In this document: in pieces, positions 34,194 to 46,960 of the stretch
Numbering within the stretch: position 1 is the stretch's first letter
Layout of the letters: each line of letters opens with the position of its first letter
Origin: Bombus terrestris
Taxonomy: Eukaryota > Arthropoda > Insecta > Hymenoptera > Apidae
Length of the DNA: 64,000 nucleotides
Direction: 5' to 3'
NCBI RefSeq assembly: GCF_910591885.1
Contig: NC_063272.1
Location: 8,568,364-8,632,363, forward strand
The notes under the pieces: generated by a model
The model's input: only the letters and a program-made list of their open reading frames with translations
Databases searched by the model: none
Told to the model about the DNA's origin: nothing
Program-made: the position numbers and the translations under genes

Positions 34194-37165
34194 ATGGTTA
34201 ATGTTAATCCCAGAGTGTTCTTTGATATAGAGGTGGGCGGTCTCCCAATGGGTCGAGTGGTATTTGAACTCTTTGCAGACATTTGTCCGATGACATGTGA
34301 AAATTTTCGTGCCCTATGTACTGGAGAGAAAGGACTTGGAAAAACAACTGGCAAACAATTGCATTATAAAGGAATTGTTTTTCATAGAGTAGTTAAAGAT
34401 TTTATGATTCAAGGTGGTGATTTTTCAGTAGGTAATGGAACTGGAGGAGAATCAATTTATGGTGGAACTTTTGCAGGTATATTTATATAAACAGATATAT
34501 TTTACCTATTATAATTAAAAATAAATATGATTTATTTATAATAATATTTTGCAGATGAAAATTTTGTTATAAGACATAATAAATCATTTTTATTATCTAT
34601 GGCAAATCGTGGTAGAGACACAAATGGTTCACAATTTTTTATGTGAGTATTTATGAAAAAATAAGTATACAAACTTTAATAAAATAATATAAAAATGTAT
34701 TTCTTAAATAGCATAAAATAATTGATTAGATTTATAGTAAAAGAAAAGTGCAGGATGGTGTAATATATGTCTTTAAAAGTTATAAGATATTAATGCATTA
34801 TATTGTTTTACTAAACATTTATTTTGCATGTACTATTAACAAAAATGATCAGCTTAAAGGTTAATACTTATACTTGCAAAGAGAACTTTTGTTTGTGTAT
34901 GAATTTTATTTTTTAATATTTCTACTGGCTTAAAATTATGTTTCTCTGCTGACAGATGTAAACTTTGTCAACCTCAAAGGTAAAGGTAATAGGAATTTAA
35001 TATACATTTATTTTCATATCTCAACATTTTTCCATGCTAATATATTTTCAAATGTATCCCAACTAAATAACAGGTGATACAATTAAATAAAAGGATAATT
35101 GGGTTTGTTAATTTTAGCAAAGAATTTGATTATCTTCTATCACCTCTTGATGTTAATAATGTCATTGTAAAGTTGTTTGGTATTTAATAAATTATATGAA
35201 ACACTTAATTTTTCCGGTGAATATTGAAAAGTATAGAAGTAAGAATATCTTTGAAGGAATGAATAACTTAGCTATATTTCTGTGTAGTCGTGAGGGAAGG
35301 GTCTGCACACCACTACTACAACACAATGACCAATGAAAGCTGGCTCTTTCTGTTCATCTCTCATCCCCTTAATCATATTTTGTTGTTGTAGTACAACACA
35401 ACCAGCGCCTCACCTCGACAAGTAAGTAACAATAAATAATGTTTTGATTATTAAAAAGATTCTTAAACACTGCTTTCAATATTTAAACGTTAAATTTCTA
35501 GTGTCCATGTGGTTTTTGGAGAAGTAGTATCGGGCCAGGAAATTGTTACACATATTGAGGGACTTCCAGTAGACCGCATGTCTCGTCCGTTACAAGATGC
35601 GAAGGTTGTAAATTGTGGAGAACTTGTATTGAAAGTAAAAAATAAAAGTATGTTTTAGTTGCTATAAATTGTTATATTAATAGAATTAATGAGATAGTTA
35701 AAATTAACTATATATATGTTTACAGCAAAGAAACGTGAAACAAAGGATAGCAGTTCGTCTGATTCTAATTCTGATTCATATGCAGAGAAACCTAAGAAGA
35801 AGAAAAAGGCGAAGAAAAAGTAAAGTGCATTCAAGCTCTATAATTAAATTAATATTAAGAATATTGCATCTACTATAGAAATATCTGCATTACTTGTTTA
35901 TGTTACAGTAAAAAAAGAGCAAAATCAGAGGATGGTGAAATTCATGATTCAAATGAAGATGACCTTGGACAACCTCATCCCCTTGTTTCGGTTACAAAAA
36001 TCGATCCTGATGAAATTCCTGAAGTACCAGCAAATAAATTTTTATATAGAGCAGGACCTACCAATAATGCAAATCAGAAAGAATTTAGACAACACTACGG
36101 GAGAGACCGGGTACGATCACATAGAAAAACTGGTCGCATTTTTAAAGGAAGAGGAATATTTGTAAGTATTTTTATGCAAAATACAACATATGGTATGTAT
36201 AAATTTTGTGAATGAATTTCATCATGATAAACCATTTCTTGCTTTTAAAGCTTTTTAAAGTTAAAGTAAAGTAAATGAATAAATAAATATATTTTTAGCG
36301 ATATCATACGCCTTCACGTAGCCGTTCGAGAAGTGTCACACCACCTCATTGGAAACAAGCTCAAAATCGTACTATTAAGTTACATGAATTTCAGGTATGT
36401 GCAGTATATTTAATGAAATCATAATTATATTTTTGTATATTCTGATTTATATTACAGAAATTAGAGAAAGAACGCTTAAAGAAAGAGGAGGAATTAAAGA
36501 AACGCGAAGCCGATAGGATTAAAAAATTTACTGAAAATCCTGATGAAGATAACCAAGTAGTGGACAAATTTGATGTCGAAGCACATATATCTGAAGAATT
36601 AGAAAATAAAGAAAATGATCAGTCAGATGAAAAAAAGAGTGCCAGTAAAAACGCGGACCAGGATCAAGATAACTTAAATGCTAGTATAGATGTTAACGAT
36701 GCTATCACAAAAGACAAAGTAGATGCGAAACATAAAAATGAAAAGATAATTAAACGCGACTTACATCGATCGTATGGCGATAGATCGTCACGGCGAGAAT
36801 CGCGCGATAGAAGCAAAAGACGTGGAAGTGGTCGGTCCAGATCGCGAGATCGACGGAGATCTCGAGATAGAGATTATGACCGTAGAAATAGTCGTGACAG
36901 AAGAAATAGAAGAAACTATTATCCTCGAAGGCGAGATTCATATAGGATTAACAGGCCTGGCAGAGATAATTATAGATATTATGATAGACGCAATGATTAT
37001 AGAAGAACAAACAATTCTAATCCTAACTACGATACGGATATGAATTCATCCCGTTATGATAAAAATCGAAGAAAAAGTGATAATACCTTAGACTCTAACA
37101 ATCAACCAAAATTTAAACGCCGCTCACGTTCAACTAGTTCTAGTAGTCAGCACTCCAAAGACTAA
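34194..37165 (+). CDS. PPIG: Nuclear cyclophilin with RS-rich tail (PPIG/Moca-cyp type peptidyl-prolyl isomerase)
   Basis: Eight exons (34194-34476, 34555-34642, 35392-35421, 35502-35647, 35726-35819, 35909-36161, 36299-36394, 36458-37165) encode 565 residues. Residues 1-175 are a cyclophilin domain: FFDIEVGGLPMGRVVFELF, NFRALCTGEKGLGK, IVFHRVVKDFMIQGGDF with the catalytic Arg, Phe, Met and Gln, and NGSQFFITT. The cyclosporin-contact Trp is replaced by His in PAPHLD, as in PPIG and NKTR. The tail is charged, with a KEFRQHYGRDR block, Lys/Glu helices, then Arg-Ser and Arg-Asp repeats (SRRESRDRSKRR, RSRDRRRSRD). This fits a nuclear-speckle, splicing-associated isomerase. A 30-nt exon carries part of the active site. 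Confidence 0.92.
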
Positions 37166-38151
37166 ATTCAATATTTTCTTATTACTTTGTCTGCATAATA
37201 CAGAAAAAAATATAATTTATGAAACGAATTTCAATTATGTTTTCAAATTTTTTGTTAGAATTTGTTTCTTTATAGGATTTATGAATTTATGTATAGAAAC
37301 ACTGATTTAAATTTGTAATAATTAAATCATAATATTGGTTATGGTGTTTAAATGTAAATTCTAATTTTCTCATAATTAGAATAATTAATATAATTTTTGT
37401 ACTTCTGCAAAGACGAATACAATGTATTGAAAGCTATAGTTGTTTGATTCTTTACTTCTATATATTTTTTAAACGAACATAAAGCTGAAATATTTAATAT
37501 CAAGTACATCTTCTATTTATATAGCATTATATTGTAAATTAAAAGTACTTTTGTAGTTAGTGTTTAATATATACTTATAAGCTAAATTTGAGAATGTTTT
37601 TTACAAATGAATATCCTATGCATTTTCAATATTCTTTGTATGTAATCTTAGAAAATATCTAATCTTACAAATGGAAGTATATATATTTTACTTGGCATTT
37701 TTAGCAAGTTTTAGTTTAGTTTAGCAAGAGAAATTTAGATAAAATGATGAAAATATAAATAATTATTAAACAATTATTATTGCCACTTGCATATGATTTA
37801 AACGAATACACTAATATATTGTATAATTATTATTCAAAATAAAGAAGAGGTATTATATCCTATGTTTAAAAGATTATTCTTAATTTATCACTGTTATCAC
37901 TAATTCAGTTGCCAATACAAATTATGTATATATGAAATAAAAGTCTCCAACGTAGTGTATAAAACATCCATACAAATTTCTAACTATACTTTTATATTGG
38001 TACTATTAATACTCTGAAGGTAGCTTTATATGTTGGTACGTTTTGATTGGCTTTCAAATCTTGTTTACGTTAAAATTTGTGAGTTCAAAAGTGATGTGAT
38101 TGACAGCGAATAATTAGTACTCATCAGTGAACTTTTCATAAATTTATTAAG
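37166..38151. other. Cyclophilin 3' UTR and MELK promoter region
   Basis: AT-rich sequence with several poly(A)-like sites (for example AATAAA near 37839 and 37937). The MELK 5' UTR starts somewhere after about 38030. Core promoter elements are not evident. Confidence 0.5.
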
Positions 38152-41100
38152 ATGGTACGATATGCTGCACTTAAAGGCTTGTACGATTTGGAAAAGACCA
38201 TCGGTAGCGGAGGTTTTGCTAAAGTTAAACTTGCCACGCATATTGCAACCGGCGAAAAAGTTGCTATCAAAATAATGGACAAAACATCATTGGGTGTAAG
38301 TGATTTTTAAAATAGTATACATTTATGAAAAGCGCAATAATAAAGTCTAATGAAGTTGCAATAAATCTTTTATATTCCTAGGACGACTTGCCAAGGGTTA
38401 AACTAGAAGTCCAGGCATTAAAAACTTTATTACATCAACACATTTGTCGATTGTATCAAGTTATAGAGACAGAAAGTCATTATTTTATGATAATAGAATA
38501 CTGTTCAGGAGGAGAATTATTCGATCATATCGGTAATATTATATATTAATTTAACTTTTTACTTCTTTATCACTTTGTTATCTAAAATTAATAGTACCAT
38601 AAAAAAATTATAATTTTGTTTTTATTTACAGTTGAAAAAAATAGGCTTTCTGAAACAGAATCGAGAAAATTTTTTCGTCAAATTGTATCTGCAGTAGCGT
38701 ATTTGCATAGTTTAGGATATGCTCATCGTGACTTGAAACCAGTAGGTTTTACTCCTTTTTTTTTATTATTCAATTCAATATCTGTATAAATGGCAAACAT
38801 TATTATGTATCTAGGAGAATGTCTTGTTAGATAGAGAAGAGAATTTAAAGCTCATAGATTTTGGATTATGTGCAAAACCAAAAAATGGGATAGATTCACA
38901 TTTACAAACATCCTGTGGCTCTCCAACGTATGCAGCACCAGAACTTATATTAGGAAAGAAATATTTAGGTACCACTTTATTATTCAAGCTTTAATTTGAC
39001 AATGTTATGTTGAAAATGAAGTTAATGTTTGCTTCATAGGTTCAGAAGTAGATATATGGAGTATGGGAGTCCTACTTTATGCACTACTTTGTGGCTTTTT
39101 GCCTTTTGATGATAACAGTATAGAGAATTTATACAGGAAGATCCTTGTAAGACTTTTCAGTTTTCATTAACATTGCAGAAAAAGTAATTGATAATAAATA
39201 ATTTTAGAGTGGTAAATATGACGAACCATGCTGGTTATCAAACAGTAGTAGGAGGTTGATACGAGCAATGTTACAAACAGATCCAAAAAAAAGAATTACT
39301 ATTCAAGAACTGTGCAATCACCCATGGGTTACAGCAGGATTTCTTAATCCTGTTTCATTTGTTCATAAAACTAATGTATATATTTTTACAGTAATGTACC
39401 TGTATGTAATATTAATTTTAATTTCAATAAGCAAATACATTTGTAGTTTGAAAAAGATGATGATGTACTAAGTACTATGTCTGCAATATGCGGTGAACAT
39501 CCTTCAGATATATGGAGAAAACTTATGAAAAGTGATAGAACTGATTATAAAACTGCAACATATCTCTTACTTTTGGATAGGAAACTTCGTGGATTATCAC
39601 TTCGAATATCATCTTCTGCAAAATCTCATCTTAAATCTGAGGTAATGTATTGTGGTTTAAATATATCTTTGAAAGTCAGCAAGAATTGTTTCATGTTTTT
39701 TTATTATTTATAGTGTGACGAAGAAGGTAATGGTATTATAACTAAACTTGATTGCTCTCCAAGAAGCAAATCTGTTAGATCACCAGTAACAGATACTATT
39801 TTCAAAAGTTTGCCAAAAACACCCGAAACTAGTAAGTTACATTCGTTTTCGTATGTTTCAGATTAATATATTATGTATGTGTTATTGTATTGTTTTTTAT
39901 ATAGCTAACGATTTCATGGAACCACATTTGCCTGGTAGAAAACGACTTCGAAGTAAGGAAGGAGATGATGTATATTCTCCTGGTATGTTTCATAAAATTA
40001 CATTTATTTTTTCATTACCGATACGTTTTTTATTCTGAACTCTTATTTATTACGAAAAATTTGATTTATAATATCCATCTCTTCCCATTAATGAACTTTC
40101 AGAAGTTTTTGTGTTTTATTATAGCCATATTGCCTAGTTTTATATGTTTTCTAAGGTTTACTTCTAATTAGGTGATGCTAGCCACCTAATTAGAAACTTT
40201 AATTAAAGTTTCCAAGTGCCATAAATTGCTGTAGTTGTGTGAAAAGCAGATAATTAGAGGAGAGCAACGACTTGTGAACAAACACAATTTGGAGTTACAA
40301 ATAGTTATGTGTAAGAACTCTTTATCCCATTCCTTTCTACAAGATATAATACCTTCTTTACTATTCCTTATCTCTTTTCTTTGGTTCCTCCCAATTTCTA
40401 GTTATTCATGCTTTTTATATGATTCCAATTTTTCGTGCAACTTATATAACGATTAATAAAAAATTGATTACAGTTCCAGCAAAGAGAATTGCAGAAAAAG
40501 ATAGGCTTCTTTCTACTCCTACTAATACTCCAGTGTTGGACTCAAGGTATTTGTATCATAGTAATTATAACAGCAAAGTAATAGCTAAGGAAAATATTGA
40601 GAAAAAAATATTTAGGGGGTCACAGTCGTCTACACCGGGAAGTGCAAGAAAAGTAATAATGGGCTTGGAACGTGGTTTGAATCGTGTACGATGCGTCCTT
40701 ACGCCAAAGAGACGCGTGAAGAACGAAAGTACTGATCCTGATCAACCTAATATACTTTCCGGAAAGGTACATACCTAATTCCTTATATAACTGATAATTC
40801 TGAATTAAATTTATTATGATGACTTTCTTTCATAAGGGTCTTTGTAATGTATCGTCAACGTCCAGTGATGACCCTAAATATGTTCTTTCACAATTACGTC
40901 GTGCTCTTCGTCGCAAAGGAATTATGTGTCATCAAAAAGGGTAATGTCCAGAAATGCTAATAACATTTAATATTTTTACTATAAAAATATTCCCATATAG
41001 GTTCATTCTACAAGGAGAAACGGAAGATTGTACAGAAGATTATAAAGACACGATGCGACCATTCTCATCGAGGAATGCTTGTTCTTTCGAATTAGAAGTT

Positions 41101-41268
41101 TGTTTATTGGAGGGTGTTTCAAATGAGAAATTAGTCGGTATTCGAAGAAAACGTTTAAAGGGTGATGCATGGGTTTATAAACGGGTGTGCGAAGAAGTTC
41201 TCGCTCTGGCAGCTGAAGATCTTTCTACGGAACCAGAAGGTTCGACAGAATCAAAATGTCCTATATAA
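38152..41268 (+). CDS. MELK: Maternal embryonic leucine zipper kinase (MELK), Ser/Thr kinase of the AMPK-related family
   Basis: Twelve exons (38152-38295, 38382-38532, 38632-38741, 38815-38968, 39040-39146, 39208-39375, 39447-39641, 39714-39831, 39905-39982, 40474-40766, 40837-40940, 41001-41268) encode 629 residues. The kinase domain is intact: glycine loop IGSGGFAKVKLA, VAIKIMDK, HRDLKPENVLL, DFGLCAKP, T-loop SCGSPTYAAPE and DIWSMGVLLYALLCG. A UBA-like segment follows (MSAICGEHPSDIWRKL, TYLLLLDRKLRGL). The C-terminal KA1 domain includes FELEVCLLEGVSNEKLVGIRR and WVYKRVCEEVLALA. The middle is a Ser/Pro/Thr-rich linker with TP sites (SLPKTPETT). MELK acts in cell division and early embryos. 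Intron 9 (39983-40473) holds two palindromes. Confidence 0.94.
40162..40212. repeat. Two overlapping palindromes in a MELK intron
   Basis: TTCTAATTAGGTG (40162-40174) and its exact inverse CACCTAATTAGAA (40183-40195) form a 13-bp stem with an 8-nt loop. GAAACTTTAATTAAAGTTTC (40193-40212) is a perfect 20-bp palindrome that overlaps it by three bases. Confidence 0.95.
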
Positions 41269-43020
41269 AGTCTTCCTGATAATCATAACCTTCATAATAT
41301 AAATATATATTTAAAATAATACATCACGAAAAGTCAATGAGACTATTCGTCTATACTCTGATCTCCACTAATTATATTAAATAGATCTAAAAAATAAGGG
41401 AGATGTAAAGAATATGAACGTTTGCATCTATAATTTCGGCAGATATTGTTTACGACATCTTTGGTAACTACAAGTATATCTGCATTGTATGTGTCTTAGA
41501 ACGTAGTTTCTTCTGAGAAGAAACGGGAGAAATATTACGAAAAATATAAAATCTGTAGTAAATATTTCGCCGGTCTTCGAGCGATATAATGAGCTTAAAG
41601 TCTCAGTGATTATTACAATCATCAATTGTGTAATATTGTTTATACAGTATAAAAGAATTACAAAGAGATTATATTTTTTACAATCTTTCATTTAGAACAG
41701 TCCAATAGGAATAAAATAACGTTAAAAGTAACTTTTAAACATCAAGAGTATATCATGTATTATTAACTGTATAAAAATAATCAGACAATAAAAGTGAAAA
41801 TATATATATATTTCTACAAATGAAAACTATTCATATTAATTTAATCAAAGCGGCTGTATAAAATACTAAGAATAAAACGCCATAGTTCTTACTAGACGCA
41901 AGTTAGTAACACGAACGGCGATTTCATCTTCGATCGTAGCACAAAGAAATGTCTTAAAAGAAAACTACGAACCTCGGCCACTTGCAGTGGAATATGTAAA
42001 GCTCCATTTTGAGTTCACGCCGCAGATATAAAGTATCGCGGCTCGTTTGAACCGCGGCATCCGCACGGGAACTGCTATGGACAGGCAAAGTTATAAAATC
42101 ACCACAAATCGATCAGCATAAAGTGGAGCCGCGTACACTTTGCTTTATGGCAGTCAAACCGACCTTTTATCTTTGGCCGCTCAATAATCGTCGGTACTTG
42201 TTCGTAGGCAGTCTTGCCAAGCTCTATTCCGCCGAGGTTCGATTGGCACGCTCTTTTTTTCTCCCTTAAACATCGATCGAAACAAAGCGAGATCCGCAGA
42301 AAATCGAGCCGTTTTACCGAAAGAAAGACGTAAACGCGAAAATAAAGGCATTATGATCACGCTTTTGACACTAGAAATCGCTGGAACGACAGTACAAGCT
42401 TTGAAGGTAGTAAATTCGATATTTATATCGCAGACATTTTTACAGAATTCCATTCATATAATACATCTAAAATTAATTTTCAATTTTCCTAACTTTAGAT
42501 TAGTCGGATTTAGATCTCATGAAATTCTAACAGAATATTTAGAAAACCTTCCTCGTAAGTCGCAATATGCTGCAGTTATTTTTTCGTTCAGAAAAGAGTA
42601 ATATTTAAAATATCTACATTTTCTTCTCTACTTTCATTCACCTCACAGCATCGTAAACGCTCAACAAATGCAACAAATTGACCGCATTAGATTACAAGCA
42701 TCTTATTGCGGAAATTTTTACGTTTAAATCTACCATTGGAATCGTCGAATTGCTACGAGATTATTTAACTAATTTTCAGCGGAATCGATCGATTTTCCAC
42801 CACGAGAAAGTCACGAGTACGGTAGCAGACGTGTCCCTTCGCGTTGAATAATATCTCGGTGGGGTGCGTGTTTTATGAGTCGGCTGCCGATTAATTAAAC
42901 GGTTTATTTCGCGAAATTAATCAGACGGTACGGAGACAAAAACCGTGGACGGTATAAATGAAGCAACCGCTCGAGACGCGGACCTAAGTCGTCTCTGGGC
43001 ATAAATTACAATTAACCGTA

Positions 43021-43057
43021 GCATGCGTGCGCGTTCGCGTGAGCGCACGCACGTGCA
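43021..43057. repeat. Alternating GC-rich hairpin
   Basis: GCGTGCGC and GCGCACGC form an 8-bp stem within a run of mostly alternating purine and pyrimidine, a composition prone to Z-DNA. Confidence 0.7.
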
Positions 43058-45224
43058 ACTTACGGTATTAAATTCATCCTGCATTTTATCGGGACGTGGC
43101 GAAGAGCATCGCGTTAGAGGAGAAACGCCATCGGTGGTTATACTCGATTCCTCCTGTAAGTTTTTTCGTCTGATCCAATCAAAGATGTTTCCAGGCTAAT
43201 AATTAAGCTGTCTAACGATTATTACGACGGCATTTGCATATCATACGGTAGCCCTCGAGTAACGTATAATTTCTGAGAAAGGAAAATTTCGAAACGATCG
43301 ATTTACGATATCGATATTTCGAGCGAATTAGACAAAAAATTAGAAACCAGTCTTTGACAACTGCTCGCGTTATTTCACAGAATATACATATATACGATCG
43401 TTATAAATGGATTCCATTCGTTTTGCCTTTTTTAATCCGGCGGTGAATTAATGACATTGATTGGATAATTGTAAAATAACGTTTCAGTAAGAAATCGTTC
43501 TTAGACGTACGAAGAATATTAACTTTTTGAAGGTGAAATTATGTTCGCAGTGTATTAGTTGAAAATTCTATTTTCGTGATGTCATGTAACTAGGCGAGTC
43601 TGATATATTTCATTTTCCGTCATGAATATAACGGTAAATGATTTCTCGGAAGAAGATCGTTCCTGATAAATAGAAATAATGAAGCAACAATGTGTGTTTT
43701 ATCTTTTTCTAAAATTCAGTGATATCTTAAGGAATTAAACTTTTGAAATTTTTGAGATTTTGAAAATAACGTTTAATATTTACCATCCATTCAAACAGCC
43801 AATTATTTTTCATCGCTTTTATTTTCTAATTATTCAATCTTATTTCTAATGAATTCTATTGTCCAATTAATTCTCCAATGTATGGAACTGGTTTTACCAT
43901 CTTCCAACAAGAAAATAAAAAATAGAAACTTAAATCTCCTAATCAGAATATCAATATTTCTTTGACGACGTCGTTGATACCGCGTCTACAGGCTATTACA
44001 AATTATAATATAAACTGGACGCACGCAAATAAATATCACCGTTTTCTTATCTGTCCGTCGAATTACCTCACGTTCGATCGTTACGGTTGTTCGCAGGGAA
44101 AAGAAGGACGCGAGTCAGGCAGTTTGTAGTTGATGGACGTGTGTTATTCACCACGTGCCCTTCGTTCTCGCCAATGGATCGGGTGTCGTACACCGGCTCG
44201 TACCAATTACCGTCTGGCCGCCGGTTAATTAAGGATTGGGGCAATGAGGCCCAGCGATGCAGTTTCCGTGATAATGATTATCTGCGACGGTAATTGAGCG
44301 AGCTGTTACGCCAGCAAACCGAGACACCATAGAACGTCGAGAATAAAGAAGCAGGAAACCTCTGATATCTTGTTTTTGGAAGATCCCGAAGAAGAAAACT
44401 TCGAAACTGAAGAAGAAGAAGAAACGATGAAATTAGTTTTCTTCTTTTTAGTTTGAATATAAGGACGGTCCAAAATAACTGAAAACGAAAATATAGAAAT
44501 GTAAAAATGATTCTATATTTGTTACAAATAATTGATAAATATACTTTTATATTTGAGATATATAATCGTTTGATATTTTCTCTTTAAAATTGTTCATTTT
44601 GTAGTCCAAATTCATTTGACCCCCAAACATATGGAGAATATCCAGGCGAAGAAGGATAAAAAGGATTCTACGTTGATCTTTTGTTTTATATTACTGAACT
44701 CTGTAATACTTTGGTATTTTAGTACTTTCTTCGATGCTTCCAGTGATAATTCAAAGCTAACACTGTTATGCGTATTTCGATAAACATTTGTTTCACTTTA
44801 ACAAGTCTTTGTCTAAAGATTCCCCTAAAGCATTTAAATTCCAAGTTACATTCTCTTTTAGCCTTTTGTTCTCTTCTACGTAGCAAGTACTAATTCCAAG
44901 TTGGTGTATCGTCAAATTAAATCCTCTTATTTATAATTCACCTTTGCAACAACCTGGACTAATCGTCTTTTCTTTATCTGAATACGTATGTTCCTGAAGC
45001 AGGAGAGTTAGGTGAGTAATTCTAGCAGGAAAGAGGGGAACCTCATGGATAGCCGCGAAGCGAGCCTGCAGGCAAAACGACTGGACGAGATCGGCGTGGA
45101 TGTGTGCAGGCACGAACAGGTACGTTCATAGACGAAGAAAAGGTAAGGGTGGCACGCGCGGCCCGCTTCTATCGCTTCCGGGCATCAGCGTGCTCGCGAG
45201 CCGCGGCTAATTGCTCTTTAATGC

Positions 45225-45246
45225 AAGCGAGCGAGCGAGCGAGCGC
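45225..45246. repeat. GCGA tetranucleotide microsatellite
   Basis: Tandem GCGA units, about five copies, in an otherwise GC-rich stretch. Confidence 0.85.
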
Positions 45247-46929
45247 GTTGCTTTTCTTAGACGCCGAGGGAAACTGACCGCCGTCCTAGACGGCTGTAAG
45301 AAGCAGAATATGCGAGATTTATGCCGGCCCCCGGACTTTTCGTTACGCTTTGTTTGGAACATGGTTCTAGTTTTGAGAAAACTCTCGGTGCCTCTCTTCC
45401 TTCTTTTTAATTGCGACGGATAACTGTGCCTCTGATATCGATCTACAGTTGAATACTTAGATTACAATATCGCTAATAACCGAGGAATACGCGTAGAGAT
45501 TGAGAAATATCGTAGAAAGTTTCTTGTTTCAATTTAAATCCTATATTCGTCACGATGTTGAGTAATGGTTTCTTCAGAAATATTTCAATTTTGTTACATT
45601 GGTGATTTGCATAATTTTGTCAATTCCTATCCCCACTCAGTTTAGCACTTTGTAAATTCTTTTATATCTACGTACACGTTGACCATGTGCTCTAACCCTC
45701 CGATTCTCATAAGCACCAACAGGTGCTCCCTTTTATTCGTTCGACAGCATAAGCAAATTGTTGGTTTATGGGTTAATGACTTTATTTTAGTATCAATTTC
45801 AGTGTGTTAATTTATAGTAGCGTTGACACCGTCTTTGGTTTCGTCGTTATTCTTTATCACAATAACGAGATATGCTAAAAAATAATGTATTTCGAAACAA
45901 CTTCTGTGCTCCGTTCCGTCTCAATTTTCTTTAAAATCATGTCAAAAACCACAAAATCTATTCATAAAAATAAAGATCGAGTGATTGGAAAAAATTAATC
46001 AAAGATAGCAGATTTCCTTCCGATCAATGATACAGAACAGAGTCCCATCCCTTTCTACGATATGTAAAGCGTAGGAGACTCTTGAATAAGTCTTAACAAA
46101 ATCGTTAATGTTTATTTCCCATAAATAGCTAAAGGTACGTGTTTTTATATCTGTCGAAGAAAACGAAGAATTCTCGACGACAAAGAAATAATTATTCTCT
46201 GAATCGTATGTCGCGAATTCTTTGACACTTGATTACACCGTCAAAGGGTCAATGAATCTTTCTACTATGAAGCTGACTTGAAATCGTGTTCTCTTCGTGT
46301 TTCGCTTTACGTCGATTCTTACTGTGGAAAACGTGGTTGGTCGCAGGGACCACATCTGTTGAGGTGGGCTTGTTAACGTGCGCTCGGCTCGCGGTAGAGA
46401 ATGGACGACAGAAAAGTACATAATACCTGGCCGGGATAGTAAATTTTATAAAATAATACCCTCTATGGGGCTGCATATTCATTTTTCCGGAGGGTCCTCC
46501 CCACGGTTCCCGGTGTCCGGCCTGAGTCGTCTACATATGCATGAGCTTCTGCTCGACTCCGTTGGTCACGCCTCGGCGAATCGAGCTTTCTGCCCTTCAT
46601 TTTTCCTGCCAGCGTTATACCCCGTGTACGCGTCCCGCGACCGAACAAACAACCGAGGCTGACCCGAAAAAAGCCGGGTAAACCGGATGATTAGCACTTC
46701 TCGACTTCCTTCCTTCCGTGTGCAAGCTGCATAACGACGCTCGACTTTGGATGGTTTCGAGCGCTCGTAACTCCTTGCGAATGCACGCCGAAGCTGAAGA
46801 AAGCTTTCGGTGCACGTTGCTTCTCGTATTGTTTCACTTTCTTTTTTAGCAGGAATTTTTTATTGCCTCGTCATTGGACTACGGATTTTCTATCTTTGCG
46901 AAGAGAACGAAAGAGGTGAGATGTATATA

Positions 46930-46960
46930 CAAAGCAATTACTATATAGTAATTTGCTTTG
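46930..46960. repeat. Palindrome centred on ACTATATAGT
   Basis: AATTACTATATAGTAATT is a perfect 18-bp palindrome. Flanking CAAAGC and GCTTTG extend it with a one-base offset. Confidence 0.9.

Noticed and set aside
35932..36165. 77-codon frame in the cyclophilin gene
   Set aside because: Shadow of the real exon 35909-36161, which reads in another frame with KKRAKSEDGE.
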